From NCBI GenBank assembly GCA_046351095.1, contig JAXLZC010000001.1, positions 2,852,001 to 2,916,000 of the forward strand: a stretch of DNA of 64,000 bases. The letters run 5' to 3'. The translations under genes were made by a program, and so were the position numbers. Shown here piece after piece: positions 25,563-34,570 of the stretch. Positions within the stretch are counted from its first letter, which is position 1. The number at the start of each line of letters is the position of its first letter. The notes beneath the pieces are model-generated. The model ran no database searches and was not told the origin of the DNA. It saw only the letters and a list, made by a program, of their open reading frames with translations. This DNA comes from BQWY01 sp046351095 (GTDB taxonomy: Bacteria; Nitrospirota; Nitrospiria; Nitrospirales; Nitrospiraceae).

Positions 25563-26687
25563 TTACTGGACATTGTGAAGGGCCTGGCGCGCATGGGCAG
25601 CAAGGGCTGAGAGATTCGCACTGCCTCGGTTGACGATGACGACGACGCCGATGTGGAGGGTGGGCCAATAGCGGATGGCGGCCGAAAATCCAGCGATATT
25701 CCCATCGTGATACCACACAGTCCCCGCGTCGTCGGTTCGGATGCCGATTCCCAACCCATAGGGCGCGAGCGTTCTATCGCTGAGCGCCACAGGAGCGGTC
25801 ATCTCGCGGAGCGAGGCCTCGGAGAGGAGCTGTCCGCCAAAGAGCGCGGCGGTGAAGCGACGGAGGTCTCGCACGGTCGACACTAACGCGCCGGCCGCAT
25901 AGGCGCGCGAGGGATGGATCAGGTCGGTGACGTCGGTCAGCACGCCGCCGATCAGCCCGAATCCTCGAATGGTGGCAGGGCCCGTTTCTTGGCCTGCGAA
26001 ATACGTCTCACGCAGATTCAGCGGCGTCAGGATTCTCGTACGGATCTGCTCACTGATGGAGGTGCCGGTCACCCGTTCGACGATGAGTCCCAGCAAGACG
26101 TAGTTGGTGTTGGTGTACACAAACGCTGCGCCCGGTGGGAATTGCGCGGGGGCTGTTGCGACCAGTGCAATGAGTTCGTCCGGTGTCCACACCTTGGCGC
26201 CGCCGGCGATGAATGCGGGCGTGGTGATGTATTCGGGAACGCCGCTGGTGTGCGACAGCAGGTGGCGAATGGTGATCGACGTATTGTTCGGAAACGGCGC
26301 GATCCAGGTCGAAAGCGGCGCATCCAACGACAGGCGACCCTCATCGCGTAGCATGAGCACGAGGGTGGCCACAAAGGTTTTGGTGACGCTGCCGATACGG
26401 AGGTGGTCCGTGCCCTGCGGAGGTGTGGCATCGTCGAGGGCACGTGTCCCACTCGTGCTGTCCCAGGTGCAGCTGTCCGCCCCGATGACGCCGAGTGTTG
26501 CTGCGGGAGCACCGACGGTGGAGCGATCCGTATCGAGCTGAGTCTGTAAGGTGTCGGCGGCCTTGGTGCACGTGGTCGAGGCGATCGGTGCGGATGTTGA
26601 GGGGGGCGGCGCAGAGTCGGAATTGCTGGAGCAGCCGGTGGCACAAAGGATCGTACTCAACAGCACCCAGAAGGATCGTCGCAACAT
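25563..26687 (-). CDS. Class C beta-lactamase-like serine hydrolase (lipoprotein)
   Basis: 374 residues. Lipoprotein signal with C19 in LCATGC, a Ser/Thr/Pro linker, then a serine hydrolase of the penicillin-binding/AmpC fold: SVTK (S100, K103), YTN (191-193) and a late YHDGNIAG replacing KTG. These marks define the DD-peptidase/esterase family S12; resistance to beta-lactams cannot be deduced and HDG types are often esterases or peptidases. GGAG six bases before 26687 supports this start over an ATG four codons upstream. Confidence 0.87.
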   Translation of the reverse strand: MLRRSFWVLLSTILCATGCSSNSDSAPPPSTSAPIASTTCTKAADTLQTQLDTDRSTVGAPAATLGVIGADSCTWDSTSGTRALDDATPPQGTDHLRIGSVTKTFVATLVLMLRDEGRLSLDAPLSTWIAPFPNNTSITIRHLLSHTSGVPEYITTPAFIAGGAKVWTPDELIALVATAPAQFPPGAAFVYTNTNYVLLGLIVERVTGTSISEQIRTRILTPLNLRETYFAGQETGPATIRGFGLIGGVLTDVTDLIHPSRAYAAGALVSTVRDLRRFTAALFGGQLLSEASLREMTAPVALSDRTLAPYGLGIGIRTDDAGTVWYHDGNIAGFSAAIRYWPTLHIGVVVIVNRGSANLSALAAHARQALHNVQ

Positions 26688-26790
26688 GTGTGTCTCCATA
26701 CGCAGCGTGCGTGGTAGCCGGCCGGTAGCACGGCGATGGAGTTGTTAACGCACAGCTGAGGGAGCGGTTGACGGAGCGTGTATCGGGTTG

Positions 26791-27537
26791 TCATGGGGCG
26801 GGAGCGGGTGGCTTGGGGAGCTCGCGGAGTAGACGTTCCGCCTCGGGTTTGTACTGACGCTCCCAGGTGTAGCGATAGTGGGGATGTTGGGCCTGAATGA
26901 CCGCGTCCAACTGTCGCCGCGCCTCCTCGATCCGACCCTGCTTCCGATACAATGTGGCGAGCAGGATTCGCGCGTGTGTGTACTCGCCGTCCGAGGCAAT
27001 GGCGCGTTCGAGATACGCTTGCGCTTTGGTCGTATCCCCACCGAGAAACCACGGCAGTTCTATATAGAGTGCGCCGAGCATTTGCAGCGCTTGTGCGTGT
27101 GTCGGGTCGATCGCGATCGCCCGTTCCGCACACCGCCGAATCTCCTTCACCGCGAGCGCCGCATTCGCCATGCCTCGAAGGCGTTGTGCGCTGCCGATAT
27201 TGACGGCGTGAACGAAATGCGCGTCCGCATTCTGCTCGCCTAGGTCGATCGCCTGCTGCGCAGCCTTCGCGCCTGCCTCATACGCCGCAAGTCGTTGTGT
27301 GTCGTCCTTCAAGAGATCGTCCCCGATATCGAAGTGCGTTTCTGCCAGTTGAACCAGCAGCGACGGCGAGCGCGGCTCGCGCTGCACGGCGGCTTCGAGT
27401 GCCGCGAGTGTGGCGATGAGCGACTGCGGGTAGCCCGCAGGCATCTCGTGCCGTTGGGCGACTCCCTCGCGAGGGCTGCCGAAGGTGCTCAGGATGAGGA
27501 GGACACCAAGTGTTCTGAGGACAGGTTCCGGTCGCAC
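26791..27537 (-). CDS. Exported TPR-repeat protein
   Basis: 248 residues: signal peptide RTLGVLLILSTFGSPREGVA, then TPR-like helices throughout: LLVQLAETHFDIGDDLLKDD, DAHFVHAVNIGSAQRLRGMA, AQALQMLGALYIELPWFLGG and ARILLATLYRKQGRIEEARRQ. The pattern with 'EGAKAAQQAIDLGEQNADAHF' resembles RMDN-like TPR proteins of envelope assembly. It starts inside the 3' end of the hydrolase gene upstream, a 49-base overlap, so the two are probably co-expressed. Confidence 0.82.
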   Translation of the reverse strand: MRPEPVLRTLGVLLILSTFGSPREGVAQRHEMPAGYPQSLIATLAALEAAVQREPRSPSLLVQLAETHFDIGDDLLKDDTQRLAAYEAGAKAAQQAIDLGEQNADAHFVHAVNIGSAQRLRGMANAALAVKEIRRCAERAIAIDPTHAQALQMLGALYIELPWFLGGDTTKAQAYLERAIASDGEYTHARILLATLYRKQGRIEEARRQLDAVIQAQHPHYRYTWERQYKPEAERLLRELPKPPAPAP

Positions 27538-28271
27538 AGCAAGAGGTCTCCTTCACGGCCATGGGGAACGAGGTGCGTGTTGGCGTCCATGAATCGAGCG
27601 ATAGCCTGCGCGGCGCTTTGTGGATGGGTGTAGAGCGCAAAGTGATCGCCCTCCAGCAGCTGAACCGCTGTCGACGGTCGTATGCGTACGATGTCGTCCA
27701 CATTGCGAAAAGGCACGACACGATCCGCGCGACCGGCAAGGCACAGGACTGGTTGCGGGCAGGTGCGCAACGGCTCGCGTGCATCCACTGCAAGCACGGC
27801 GCGCATCCGTGCCGCCACCATACGACTGCTGACGCGCGACCAGGTCTCGCATTTGTCGCGCCATGCGGCGCCTTGTGCCCGCGTCGACAACATCAGCGGC
27901 AGTCGTCGGCTTGCGCGTAGCGCCCAGACCAGCGGCGTCACCGCCGCGAACCGGAGATAGCGGTACTGGGAGCGAGGCGGACGTACGAACGTCGAGGCCA
28001 AAATCACGCCTTGCACGCGCTCCGGGTGCGCGGCTGCGAGCATGAGCGCAAGCGGTCCGGAAAAGGACAAGCCGAGGACGTAGTAGTGTGGGAGCGCGTG
28101 CAGAGCATCGGTGGCGAACTGTACCAGAGTGGGATAGTCCGAGGCGCCTGTCGTTGGAAAGCAGAGCACATGCGGCTGAATCCAGGATGGAAGTGCGCGT
28201 ACGAGCGGGCGGAAAAACACATCCGTGCCGTCGAGACCTGGCAAAAGCACGAGATGAAACGGAGAGGACAT
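27489..28271 (-). CDS. Alpha/beta hydrolase
   Basis: 260 residues. LVLLPGLDGTDVFFRPLVRAL is the oxyanion segment, VLGLSFSGPLAL carries the GxSxG nucleophile, and D (AGRADRVVPF) and H (EGDHFALYTHP) complete the triad. No signal peptide. Substrate unknown; the short lid and PxxGxDG opening are those of small esterases or thioesterases. The last ~25 residues overlap the TPR gene in another frame and have no family look, so the native C-terminus may have been extended. Confidence 0.84.
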   Translation of the reverse strand: MSSPFHLVLLPGLDGTDVFFRPLVRALPSWIQPHVLCFPTTGASDYPTLVQFATDALHALPHYYVLGLSFSGPLALMLAAAHPERVQGVILASTFVRPPRSQYRYLRFAAVTPLVWALRASRRLPLMLSTRAQGAAWRDKCETWSRVSSRMVAARMRAVLAVDAREPLRTCPQPVLCLAGRADRVVPFRNVDDIVRIRPSTAVQLLEGDHFALYTHPQSAAQAIARFMDANTHLVPHGREGDLLLCDRNLSSEHLVSSSS

Positions 28272-28626
28272 GCGGTATGTACGAAGCGATCAGGATGTCG
28301 ATGTTGCCGCGCATCGCGGACGCGTATGTCTCGCCCGGCGATGACCTCGCGCATTCTCTGTAGCCTCTGTTCGCAGATCAAGCAGGAACGGGTGATGTAA
28401 CAGACTCTTGATGGAGGGTGGGCAGACAGGTGCTGCGCACGACGATACGTGACGTTGCCTTGCCATTGTTGTAACACCGTCGCATGCGTGGGCCGCCCAA
28501 TGCTGTGTAATGGCGTGGGAGTTCACACGACCTTAGGGTGAACACGCATAAAGTGGAAACAGTGCGCCGGTAGGGTGATCTCCATGACGCGCATGGAACC
28601 TACGCACCGTACCGGAGAGTGTTAGG
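28272..28626. other. Intergenic region before the lipid cluster
   Basis: About 355 bases between divergent transcription units. No convincing gene, tRNA or strong hairpin is seen. It must contain promoters for the hydrolase on one side and for the phosphatase on the other, but none could be placed with confidence. Confidence 0.4.
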
Positions 28627-29460
28627 GTGGTGAAGACGTCCAGCCGCCCACCGCTGTCCTATCGAACGGTCTGGATCTCGGATATTCACCTCGGATTCCG
28701 CGGGTGCAGCGCCGACCATTTGCTCGACTTCCTCCATTCCGTCCACTGCGACTACCTCTATCTCGTCGGCGACATCATCGACGTCTGGGAAATGCGCAAA
28801 CGGCTGTTTTGGCCGCAGGCGCACAACAACGTCGTCCGCACCATATTAGGCAAAGCCAAACACGGCACGCGCGTCGTGTATGTGCCGGGCAATCACGACG
28901 AGGTCCTACGCGATTTCTACGACATGACGTTCGGCAACGTGCATATCGTCGAACAAGCCATCCACACCAACGCCGACGGACGCCGGTTGCTGGTCACCCA
29001 CGGCGACAAGTTCGACAGTGTGGTGCGTTGCTCCAAGGCCATGGCGCTCTTGGGCTGCCGCCTCTACGACACGCTGCTTCAGGCCAACACTGTTGTGCAC
29101 GGCGTGCGGCGCAGGCTCAAGCTTCCCTACTGGTCGCTCGCCGGATATTTAAAACACAAGGTCAAAAACGCGGTGCAGTTCATCAGCAACTACGAAGCGG
29201 CCGTGGCGTTCGAAGCGGCGCGCTTGAAGGTGGACGGCGTCGTCTGCGGCCACATCCATCGCCCGGAAATTACACGCCTCAACAACGTGCTCTATTGCAA
29301 CTGCGGCGATTGGGTCGAGAGTTGCAGCGCGCTCGTCGAACATCACGATGGGAGCCTCGAGCTGTTGCGGTGGGTCGAGACCATGTCGAGTTTGAAGTCT
29401 GTGCGGTTCAGCGATGTAGAAGACCTGAGCCTGTCACCCGAGGAAGCGTTGGTCAGTTGA
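28627..29460 (+). CDS. LpxH-like metallophosphatase (UDP-2,3-diacylglucosamine diphosphatase family)
   Basis: 277 residues with the calcineurin-like metal motifs in order: SDIHLG (D19, H21), GDIIDVWE (48-55), GNHDE (88-92), VTHGDKFD and GHIHRPE. The sequence around the second and third motifs is LpxH/YbbF-like, although the protein is longer than true LpxH (~240) and may act on another lipid-linked diphosphate or phosphate. Start is GTG at 28627, with a second GTG directly after. First of four co-directional genes that look like a lipid pathway. Confidence 0.83.
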   Translation: MVKTSSRPPLSYRTVWISDIHLGFRGCSADHLLDFLHSVHCDYLYLVGDIIDVWEMRKRLFWPQAHNNVVRTILGKAKHGTRVVYVPGNHDEVLRDFYDMTFGNVHIVEQAIHTNADGRRLLVTHGDKFDSVVRCSKAMALLGCRLYDTLLQANTVVHGVRRRLKLPYWSLAGYLKHKVKNAVQFISNYEAAVAFEAARLKVDGVVCGHIHRPEITRLNNVLYCNCGDWVESCSALVEHHDGSLELLRWVETMSSLKSVRFSDVEDLSLSPEEALVS

Positions 29461-29518
29461 TCGCACCAGCCTCGCGCGTGGTCGCAGTGCGAGTGCCGTA
29501 CGGTAAGAAGGAGGCGCT

Positions 29519-31825
29519 ATGTTCGAAGGACTCGTTGGTAGCGGGAACAGCGGAGCGTTCGGTTCGTGGCTCACGTCCTGCTTGCACAGCGTGCCCGGCG
29601 TGGTCGGTGGGCTCGCGATCTTGCTCGCAGGGATCGGAGGCATCGTGCTACTCGCGCGACTCCCGCGACTGGTGACGGTGCTGCGCGCCTATTCGTTTAC
29701 GCCGAAGATTTCCCGAGTGTTGTCGCGGTGGGTGAAAACCAACGATTACAGCGATGAGGAATTTTTTACAGCCGACGGGGCCGAGACGAAAGTGGCCACG
29801 CTCCGCGCGGCGGCGCTCGATCGTTTGAGCGAGCATTTCCGGACGGAACATGCGCGGTCCGCCGAATGGGGACGCGCTGTCCGCGACAGTTTTTCGGATT
29901 TGCGATTTACCGACGCTGGGCGTGTGCCGTTTCCCTTTGCGCGTGTAATGCGGGAGCGCTTCGATCTCTGTTCCGTCGTCACCGCGTCCGAAGGCCCATA
30001 CCTACGCGATCTCGACGGGCACAAGGATCTCGACGTGACGGGGTCGTACGGCGTCAACGTTGCGGGCTATGACCGATACAAGGAATGGATGCAAAAGGGC
30101 TGGGAGCGCGTGAAGGATCTCGGTCCGGTGCTGGGGCCGCTCCATCCCATCGTGGCGGACAACATCGCGTTGCTGAAAACCGTCTCCAAGCTGGACGAAG
30201 TGTCGTTCCACATGAGCGGGACGGAAGCCGTCATGGCGGCGATTCGTCTCGCGCGGTTTAATACCAAACGCAAGCTGATCGTCTCGTTTTCCGGTGCGTA
30301 TCACGGCTGGTGGGATGGCGTGCAGCCAGGCATCGGGAGCGAACGCGAGATCAACGATTGTCTGACGTTGAAGGACGTGACGCCCGCCTCACTCGACGCC
30401 ATCCGTCGCATGAAACATGAGATCGCCGGCGTCGTCGTCAATCCCATTCAAGCGTTCCATCCGAATTCGCCGCCGCCGAGCGACGCCATCTTGTTGACCA
30501 GCGACGTGCGGAAAACCGAAGAGGCCTACGCCGGGTACGGCCAGTGGTTGCGACAGCTTCGCGAGGTCTGCACCGAGTGCGACGTGCCGCTGATTTTCGA
30601 TGAAGTGTACTCCGGCTTCCGGCTCGCCCCAGGCGGTGCGCAGGAGTTCTTCGGCGTGCAGGCCGATCTGGTGGTGTACGGGAAAACGCTCGGCGGCGGC
30701 CTGCCTGTAGGCGTCTGCTGCGGTCGGAAAAACTTGATGCGCCGCTTCGATCCGGAACGGCCCATGCGGTTGGCCTATGTCATCGGCACGTTTTCGGCGC
30801 ACCCGGCCGTGATGGGCGCGATGAACGAATTCTTGCAATGGGCGCTGAGCCCGCAAGCCTATCAAGACTACGACGATGCGAACCGCGCCTGCTCGACCTG
30901 GGCGACCTCGGTGAATCGCGCGTTGGCTGACCGAGCCTTGCCGCTGCGCGTCGTGAACATCGCCACCGTGTGGACGATTCTGTTTCAGCAGCCTGGCCGT
31001 TATAACTGGCTGCTGCAATATTACTTACGGGCCGAGGGCGTGATCCTGAGTTGGGTCGGCACCGGCCGCTGCCTCAGCAACATGAGTTTCACGACGGCGG
31101 ATTACGACGAATTGACGAATCGCGTAGTCCGCGCGGCGACCCGCATGCATCAAGACCACTGGTGGTTGGAAGGCCTTGAACAGCCGGAACGGAGGAAGGC
31201 GATGAAAGTCCGTCTCGCAGGGGAAATGATCGGGAGTATTGTGCAGGTGCCGCGGCCGCTGCAGGCGTTTTATACCGAGGTCATGCGGCGCAAGCACGAC
31301 GACCACATCGCGTCCCACAGCCATCCGTTGAATCAGTTGTTCCACCTGCTCAGCTCGGGTGTGTTCATCTACTGCTACGTGCTGATTTTTACGGACCTCA
31401 CGACGGCCATCACGGCTGGGCTCGCCGCCTTGTTCGTTCGGCAAATGGGCCACGCCGTGATCGAACCCCCGTGCCACGACAAAGAAGAATTGTTGCTGGG
31501 ATTCACTACACCGAACAAAACGGTCATCGTCTCGGCCTATCTTCTGATCGCCTTGGGCAATCTCTTTATGGCGGACGGGTGGACGTTGTCGGCGCTCGCC
31601 GATCGCATTCCGACCATCGCCAAACAGTGGTTCGGCCTCACGCTCGTCGTCGTGTTGGGTCGCGTGGCCTACCTGACGTGGCTGCACGATTTGCGCACGT
31701 CGCTGATCTGGTTCACGAAGTTCATCACCGATCCGTTTACCGATATCGTGGCGTATCTTCCGCGCACTGCCGCGGCTTGGCGCGCCTACTTGCCGCCGTA
31801 CGCCGGGAGCCAGAAGCACGGATGA
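29519..31825 (+). CDS. Class III aminotransferase fused to membrane domains
   Basis: 768 residues in three parts. An N-terminal membrane segment (~27-47) leads into a class III PLP aminotransferase (~140-545): SFHMSGTEAVMAAIRLARF, IFDEVYSGFRLAPGG (D361 binds PLP nitrogen) and VVYGKTLGGGLPVG (K389 Schiff base), closest in look to glutamate-1-semialdehyde aminomutase. Residues ~590-750 form a second membrane part with HSHPLNQLFHLLSSGVFIYC and GHAVIEPPCHDKEELLLG, resembling DUF962-like domains. AAGGAGGCGCT precedes the ATG. The next gene overlaps its stop (ATGA). An amino transfer onto a membrane lipid is the most natural role. Confidence 0.84.
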   Translation: MFEGLVGSGNSGAFGSWLTSCLHSVPGVVGGLAILLAGIGGIVLLARLPRLVTVLRAYSFTPKISRVLSRWVKTNDYSDEEFFTADGAETKVATLRAAALDRLSEHFRTEHARSAEWGRAVRDSFSDLRFTDAGRVPFPFARVMRERFDLCSVVTASEGPYLRDLDGHKDLDVTGSYGVNVAGYDRYKEWMQKGWERVKDLGPVLGPLHPIVADNIALLKTVSKLDEVSFHMSGTEAVMAAIRLARFNTKRKLIVSFSGAYHGWWDGVQPGIGSEREINDCLTLKDVTPASLDAIRRMKHEIAGVVVNPIQAFHPNSPPPSDAILLTSDVRKTEEAYAGYGQWLRQLREVCTECDVPLIFDEVYSGFRLAPGGAQEFFGVQADLVVYGKTLGGGLPVGVCCGRKNLMRRFDPERPMRLAYVIGTFSAHPAVMGAMNEFLQWALSPQAYQDYDDANRACSTWATSVNRALADRALPLRVVNIATVWTILFQQPGRYNWLLQYYLRAEGVILSWVGTGRCLSNMSFTTADYDELTNRVVRAATRMHQDHWWLEGLEQPERRKAMKVRLAGEMIGSIVQVPRPLQAFYTEVMRRKHDDHIASHSHPLNQLFHLLSSGVFIYCYVLIFTDLTTAITAGLAALFVRQMGHAVIEPPCHDKEELLLGFTTPNKTVIVSAYLLIALGNLFMADGWTLSALADRIPTIAKQWFGLTLVVVLGRVAYLTWLHDLRTSLIWFTKFITDPFTDIVAYLPRTAAAWRAYLPPYAGSQKHG

Positions 31826-32358
31826 CACTGTGGAGCCTGTGTGTCGCTGCCGGTGTGCTCAGCCTCGAACGTGTCTGTTATGCGTGGGTGTGGCGCCATC
31901 CCAGGGCGTTCCGCCGCTGGTGTACCCATCCGCTGTTGGCGTCGATGGGCGAGCCGGTGGACGTGCTGCGCAATCTGTTCGTGCTGTTCAAGACGCTGCA
32001 GCTCACCGTCTTCGTCGGCTGGTGTTATCTCTACGGCGGCGGGGTGCTCATCCAACCGGAAGAGCACGGCCTGTGGATCGGACTTGGTGGCGCCCTGATC
32101 GCCGTCGGGCAGATGCTGAACCTCGGCGTGTTCGTCCAGCTGGGAAAAATCGGCGTGTTTTATGGGAACAAACTCGGCTACCACGTGCCCTGGTGCGAAC
32201 GGTTCCCGTTTACCGTGATCCGTCATCCACAGTATGTCGGCGCTGTGCTGACCATCTGGGGGTTTTTTATGACGACGCGGTTTCCGTATGACGATTGGTT
32301 TGTGCTGCCCGTATTGCAGACGGGCTACTACGTAGCCGGCGCCTATCTTGAGCAATAG
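31822..32358 (+). CDS. Membrane methyltransferase of the PEMT/ICMT type
   Basis: 178 residues with about four membrane helices and the C-terminal signature FPFTVIRHPQYVGAVLTIWG, the SAM-binding RHPxY(x)G motif of phospholipid N-methyltransferases and isoprenylcysteine methyltransferases. The spacing resembles the PEMT group more than ICMT. The start is the ATG overlapping the aminotransferase stop. Together with the aminotransferase this suggests N-methylation of an amino group on a lipid. Confidence 0.83.
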   Translation: MTLWSLCVAAGVLSLERVCYAWVWRHPRAFRRWCTHPLLASMGEPVDVLRNLFVLFKTLQLTVFVGWCYLYGGGVLIQPEEHGLWIGLGGALIAVGQMLNLGVFVQLGKIGVFYGNKLGYHVPWCERFPFTVIRHPQYVGAVLTIWGFFMTTRFPYDDWFVLPVLQTGYYVAGAYLEQ

Positions 32359-32397
32359 GCGAGTCGTCGATCTGTGTGAGGACGGAGGGCGCGCCGT

Positions 32398-33411
32398 ATG
32401 AGAATCGCCATCGTGACGGATGCGTGGCAACCGCAGGTGAATGGGGTGGTTCGCACCCTGGGGCAGACGGGCCATCACCTCACGGCGTTGGGGCATGACG
32501 TGCAGTTCGTGACGCCCCAAGACTTTCGGACGTATCCCTGTCCCACCTATCCGTCGATTCGACTGGCTGTCTGGCCGAAGGATGGCGTGCGGCGCGCGCT
32601 GACGACGTTTCGTCCCGAGGCGGTGCACATTGCTACGGAAGGCCCGATCGGGCATGCGGCGCAGGCCATCTGCGTCCAGCGCGGGATTCCGTTCACTACC
32701 TCGTACCACACACAGTTTCCGGAATACGTGCGCGCCCGCGTACCGATTCCGTTGGAATGGTCGTATGCGTATCTGCGTCGGTATCACAGTCGCGCCACGC
32801 GCACCATGGTCGCGACGCCGTCGATGCGCGCGCGTTTGATGGAGCGGGGCTTCGCCAATCTCGAACTCTGGGCGCGCGGTGTCGATACCGCACTGTTTCG
32901 ACCACAATCCAAGTCGTATCTACCGGGACCCCGTCCGATCGCCATGTACATGGGGCGCGTCGCGGTGGAAAAAAACATCGAGGCGTTTTTGAATCTCGAT
33001 CTACCTGGATCGAAGTACGTCGTCGGCGACGGCCCAGATTTAGAGCAGCTGCGGCGCCGGTATCCGACCGTGTCGTTTGTCGGGCAGCAGCTTGGGCAGG
33101 ATCTCGCGGCGCATGTGGCCGCGGCGGATGTGTTTGTCTTCCCGAGTCGCACCGATACCTTTGGCCTGGTGCTGCTCGAAGCGATGGCCTGCGGCGTACC
33201 GGTCGCCGCCTATCCCGTCACTGGACCGATCGACGTGGTGCAGGATGGAAAGACGGGCGTTCTCGATAACGATCTGCAGCGAGCAGTGTTCGGCGCCTTG
33301 AGCCTGAAGCCCGAAGATTGTGTGACCTACGCCCGCCAACATTCGTGGCGGCACTGGACCGAACGCTTCCACTCCCTCTTGGCCCCCATCGACGACCGTC
33401 TCTGGTGTTAA
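32398..33411 (+). CDS. GT4-family glycosyltransferase (GT-B fold)
   Basis: 337 residues. MRIAIVTDAWQPQVNGVVRTL is the GT-B N-terminal opening and YHTQFPEYVRARVPIP a conserved acceptor-side loop; the C-terminal lobe has MYMGRVAVEKNIEAFL and VFVFPSRTDTFGLVLLEAMACG with the EX7E glutamates. The family includes MgtA-type mannosyl- and glucosyl-transferases acting on diacylglycerol. Last gene of the cluster; a stable hairpin follows. Confidence 0.88.
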   Translation: MRIAIVTDAWQPQVNGVVRTLGQTGHHLTALGHDVQFVTPQDFRTYPCPTYPSIRLAVWPKDGVRRALTTFRPEAVHIATEGPIGHAAQAICVQRGIPFTTSYHTQFPEYVRARVPIPLEWSYAYLRRYHSRATRTMVATPSMRARLMERGFANLELWARGVDTALFRPQSKSYLPGPRPIAMYMGRVAVEKNIEAFLNLDLPGSKYVVGDGPDLEQLRRRYPTVSFVGQQLGQDLAAHVAAADVFVFPSRTDTFGLVLLEAMACGVPVAAYPVTGPIDVVQDGKTGVLDNDLQRAVFGALSLKPEDCVTYARQHSWRHWTERFHSLLAPIDDRLWC

Positions 33412-33441
33412 GGCAGTACATCTCGATAGGGATGTACTGCC
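33412..33441. terminator. Hairpin between convergent genes
   Basis: GGCAGTACATC (33412-33422) pairs perfectly with GATGTACTGCC (33431-33441), an 11-bp stem with an 8-base loop starting on the base after the glycosyltransferase stop codon and 22 bases before the DUF2157 gene's end. No T run on either strand, so it may act as an intrinsic terminator of weak type or as an RNA-protecting stem. Confidence 0.5.
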
Positions 33442-33462
33442 TCGCTGTATGTCGGCGGATCG

Positions 33463-34380
33463 TTAGGCCCCTTTGTGAGGCGGCTCTGCGTTCAACTTGC
33501 GAAGTCCGACGGCGAGTATGAGGGCGAGGAGGCCTGCCGTGAGAATCGAGCCCGGTGAGGCTCCGAGCCGTTCAAACCATTGTGTGTAGAAATGAATGGC
33601 GCCGAAGATCGCCACGATATTCACGACCCAGCGTCTGTTTCGTGACCAGGCCCATGCGCCTGCGACGGCAAGCGTCAGTGCCCACAACGCTGCGAACGTC
33701 TCGCTCGATGCGATCTCGGTTCCGTCATGGGTACGGTCGCCCCACAAGGATCCGATCCAGAATCCAAAATTCACGAGAAAGATCGACGTTCGCGCCGCCG
33801 TGAGGGCAAGCCCTTCGTACTCGTGGGGGATGCGTGTGGACATCCAATAGGTGCCGACGGCGAGGAGTGTGAACAGCACCACCGTGGACGTCGGCTCTTG
33901 AATGGCGAGAAAGTAACTTGCGTGCTGATAGCCGGTTCTGGCGCCCAGGCAGGCGGATAACGCAAGGACCGCAAGGGTGATCAGCAGACCGCTGCGGGCG
34001 AAGATCCCGGCGGCGGCGAACGCCGTGGCGATCACAAGGAATGACCCGAGCGATCCTTCCCCGAGGACGGCGACGCCTCCGCCGGCCATCAAGGCGCCGA
34101 CGAGGACGCAGATATTGGCGAGTACCTTCCACTGGTCGTGTCCCGCGCCGGTCAATGCGATACCAAGACCGGCGCTCAGGAGTCCGAGGATGATGGCCGT
34201 GGCGGCAGAGGGGACGAGTGCGAGGGCGGCTCCGCTGACGGCAATAACACCGAACCCGATCAGAATGTTGAACGCCAGCGAGGCTGTTCCGCGAGCCGCG
34301 AATTGTTTGAAGCGCTCATACTCAGCTTGGGTGATGTCCCCGCGCTGCACGAGATCGTCCAAATCCAGAGTCACTTTCAT
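33463..34380 (-). CDS. DUF2157-like multi-spanning membrane protein
   Basis: 305 residues. The N-terminus DLDDLVQRGDITQAEYERFKQFA is the short soluble helix pair typical of DUF2157, followed by about nine membrane helices rich in Ala/Gly/Leu. Function of the family is not known; it is often found near stress-linked or envelope genes. The start is MKVTLDLDDL; no clear ribosome site. Confidence 0.76.
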   Translation of the reverse strand: MKVTLDLDDLVQRGDITQAEYERFKQFAARGTASLAFNILIGFGVIAVSGAALALVPSAATAIILGLLSAGLGIALTGAGHDQWKVLANICVLVGALMAGGGVAVLGEGSLGSFLVIATAFAAAGIFARSGLLITLAVLALSACLGARTGYQHASYFLAIQEPTSTVVLFTLLAVGTYWMSTRIPHEYEGLALTAARTSIFLVNFGFWIGSLWGDRTHDGTEIASSETFAALWALTLAVAGAWAWSRNRRWVVNIVAIFGAIHFYTQWFERLGASPGSILTAGLLALILAVGLRKLNAEPPHKGA

Positions 34381-34570
34381 CGTCGTCCTCGAGTGTGATT
34401 CCAGCGCGGGTGTGGAGTGCCATTGCGCAATGGCGTTCGCGCGCAGCCGTGCGGCGTGCCGCGTACGCGTCTCATTGTACGGGTTTGTGCCGCAAAGAAA
34501 AACAGCGCAGGGGTGGCTTAGGAAATACGGCGATTGCGGCGAAGGGGCTGACGCAGCTGTAAGAGGCGTC

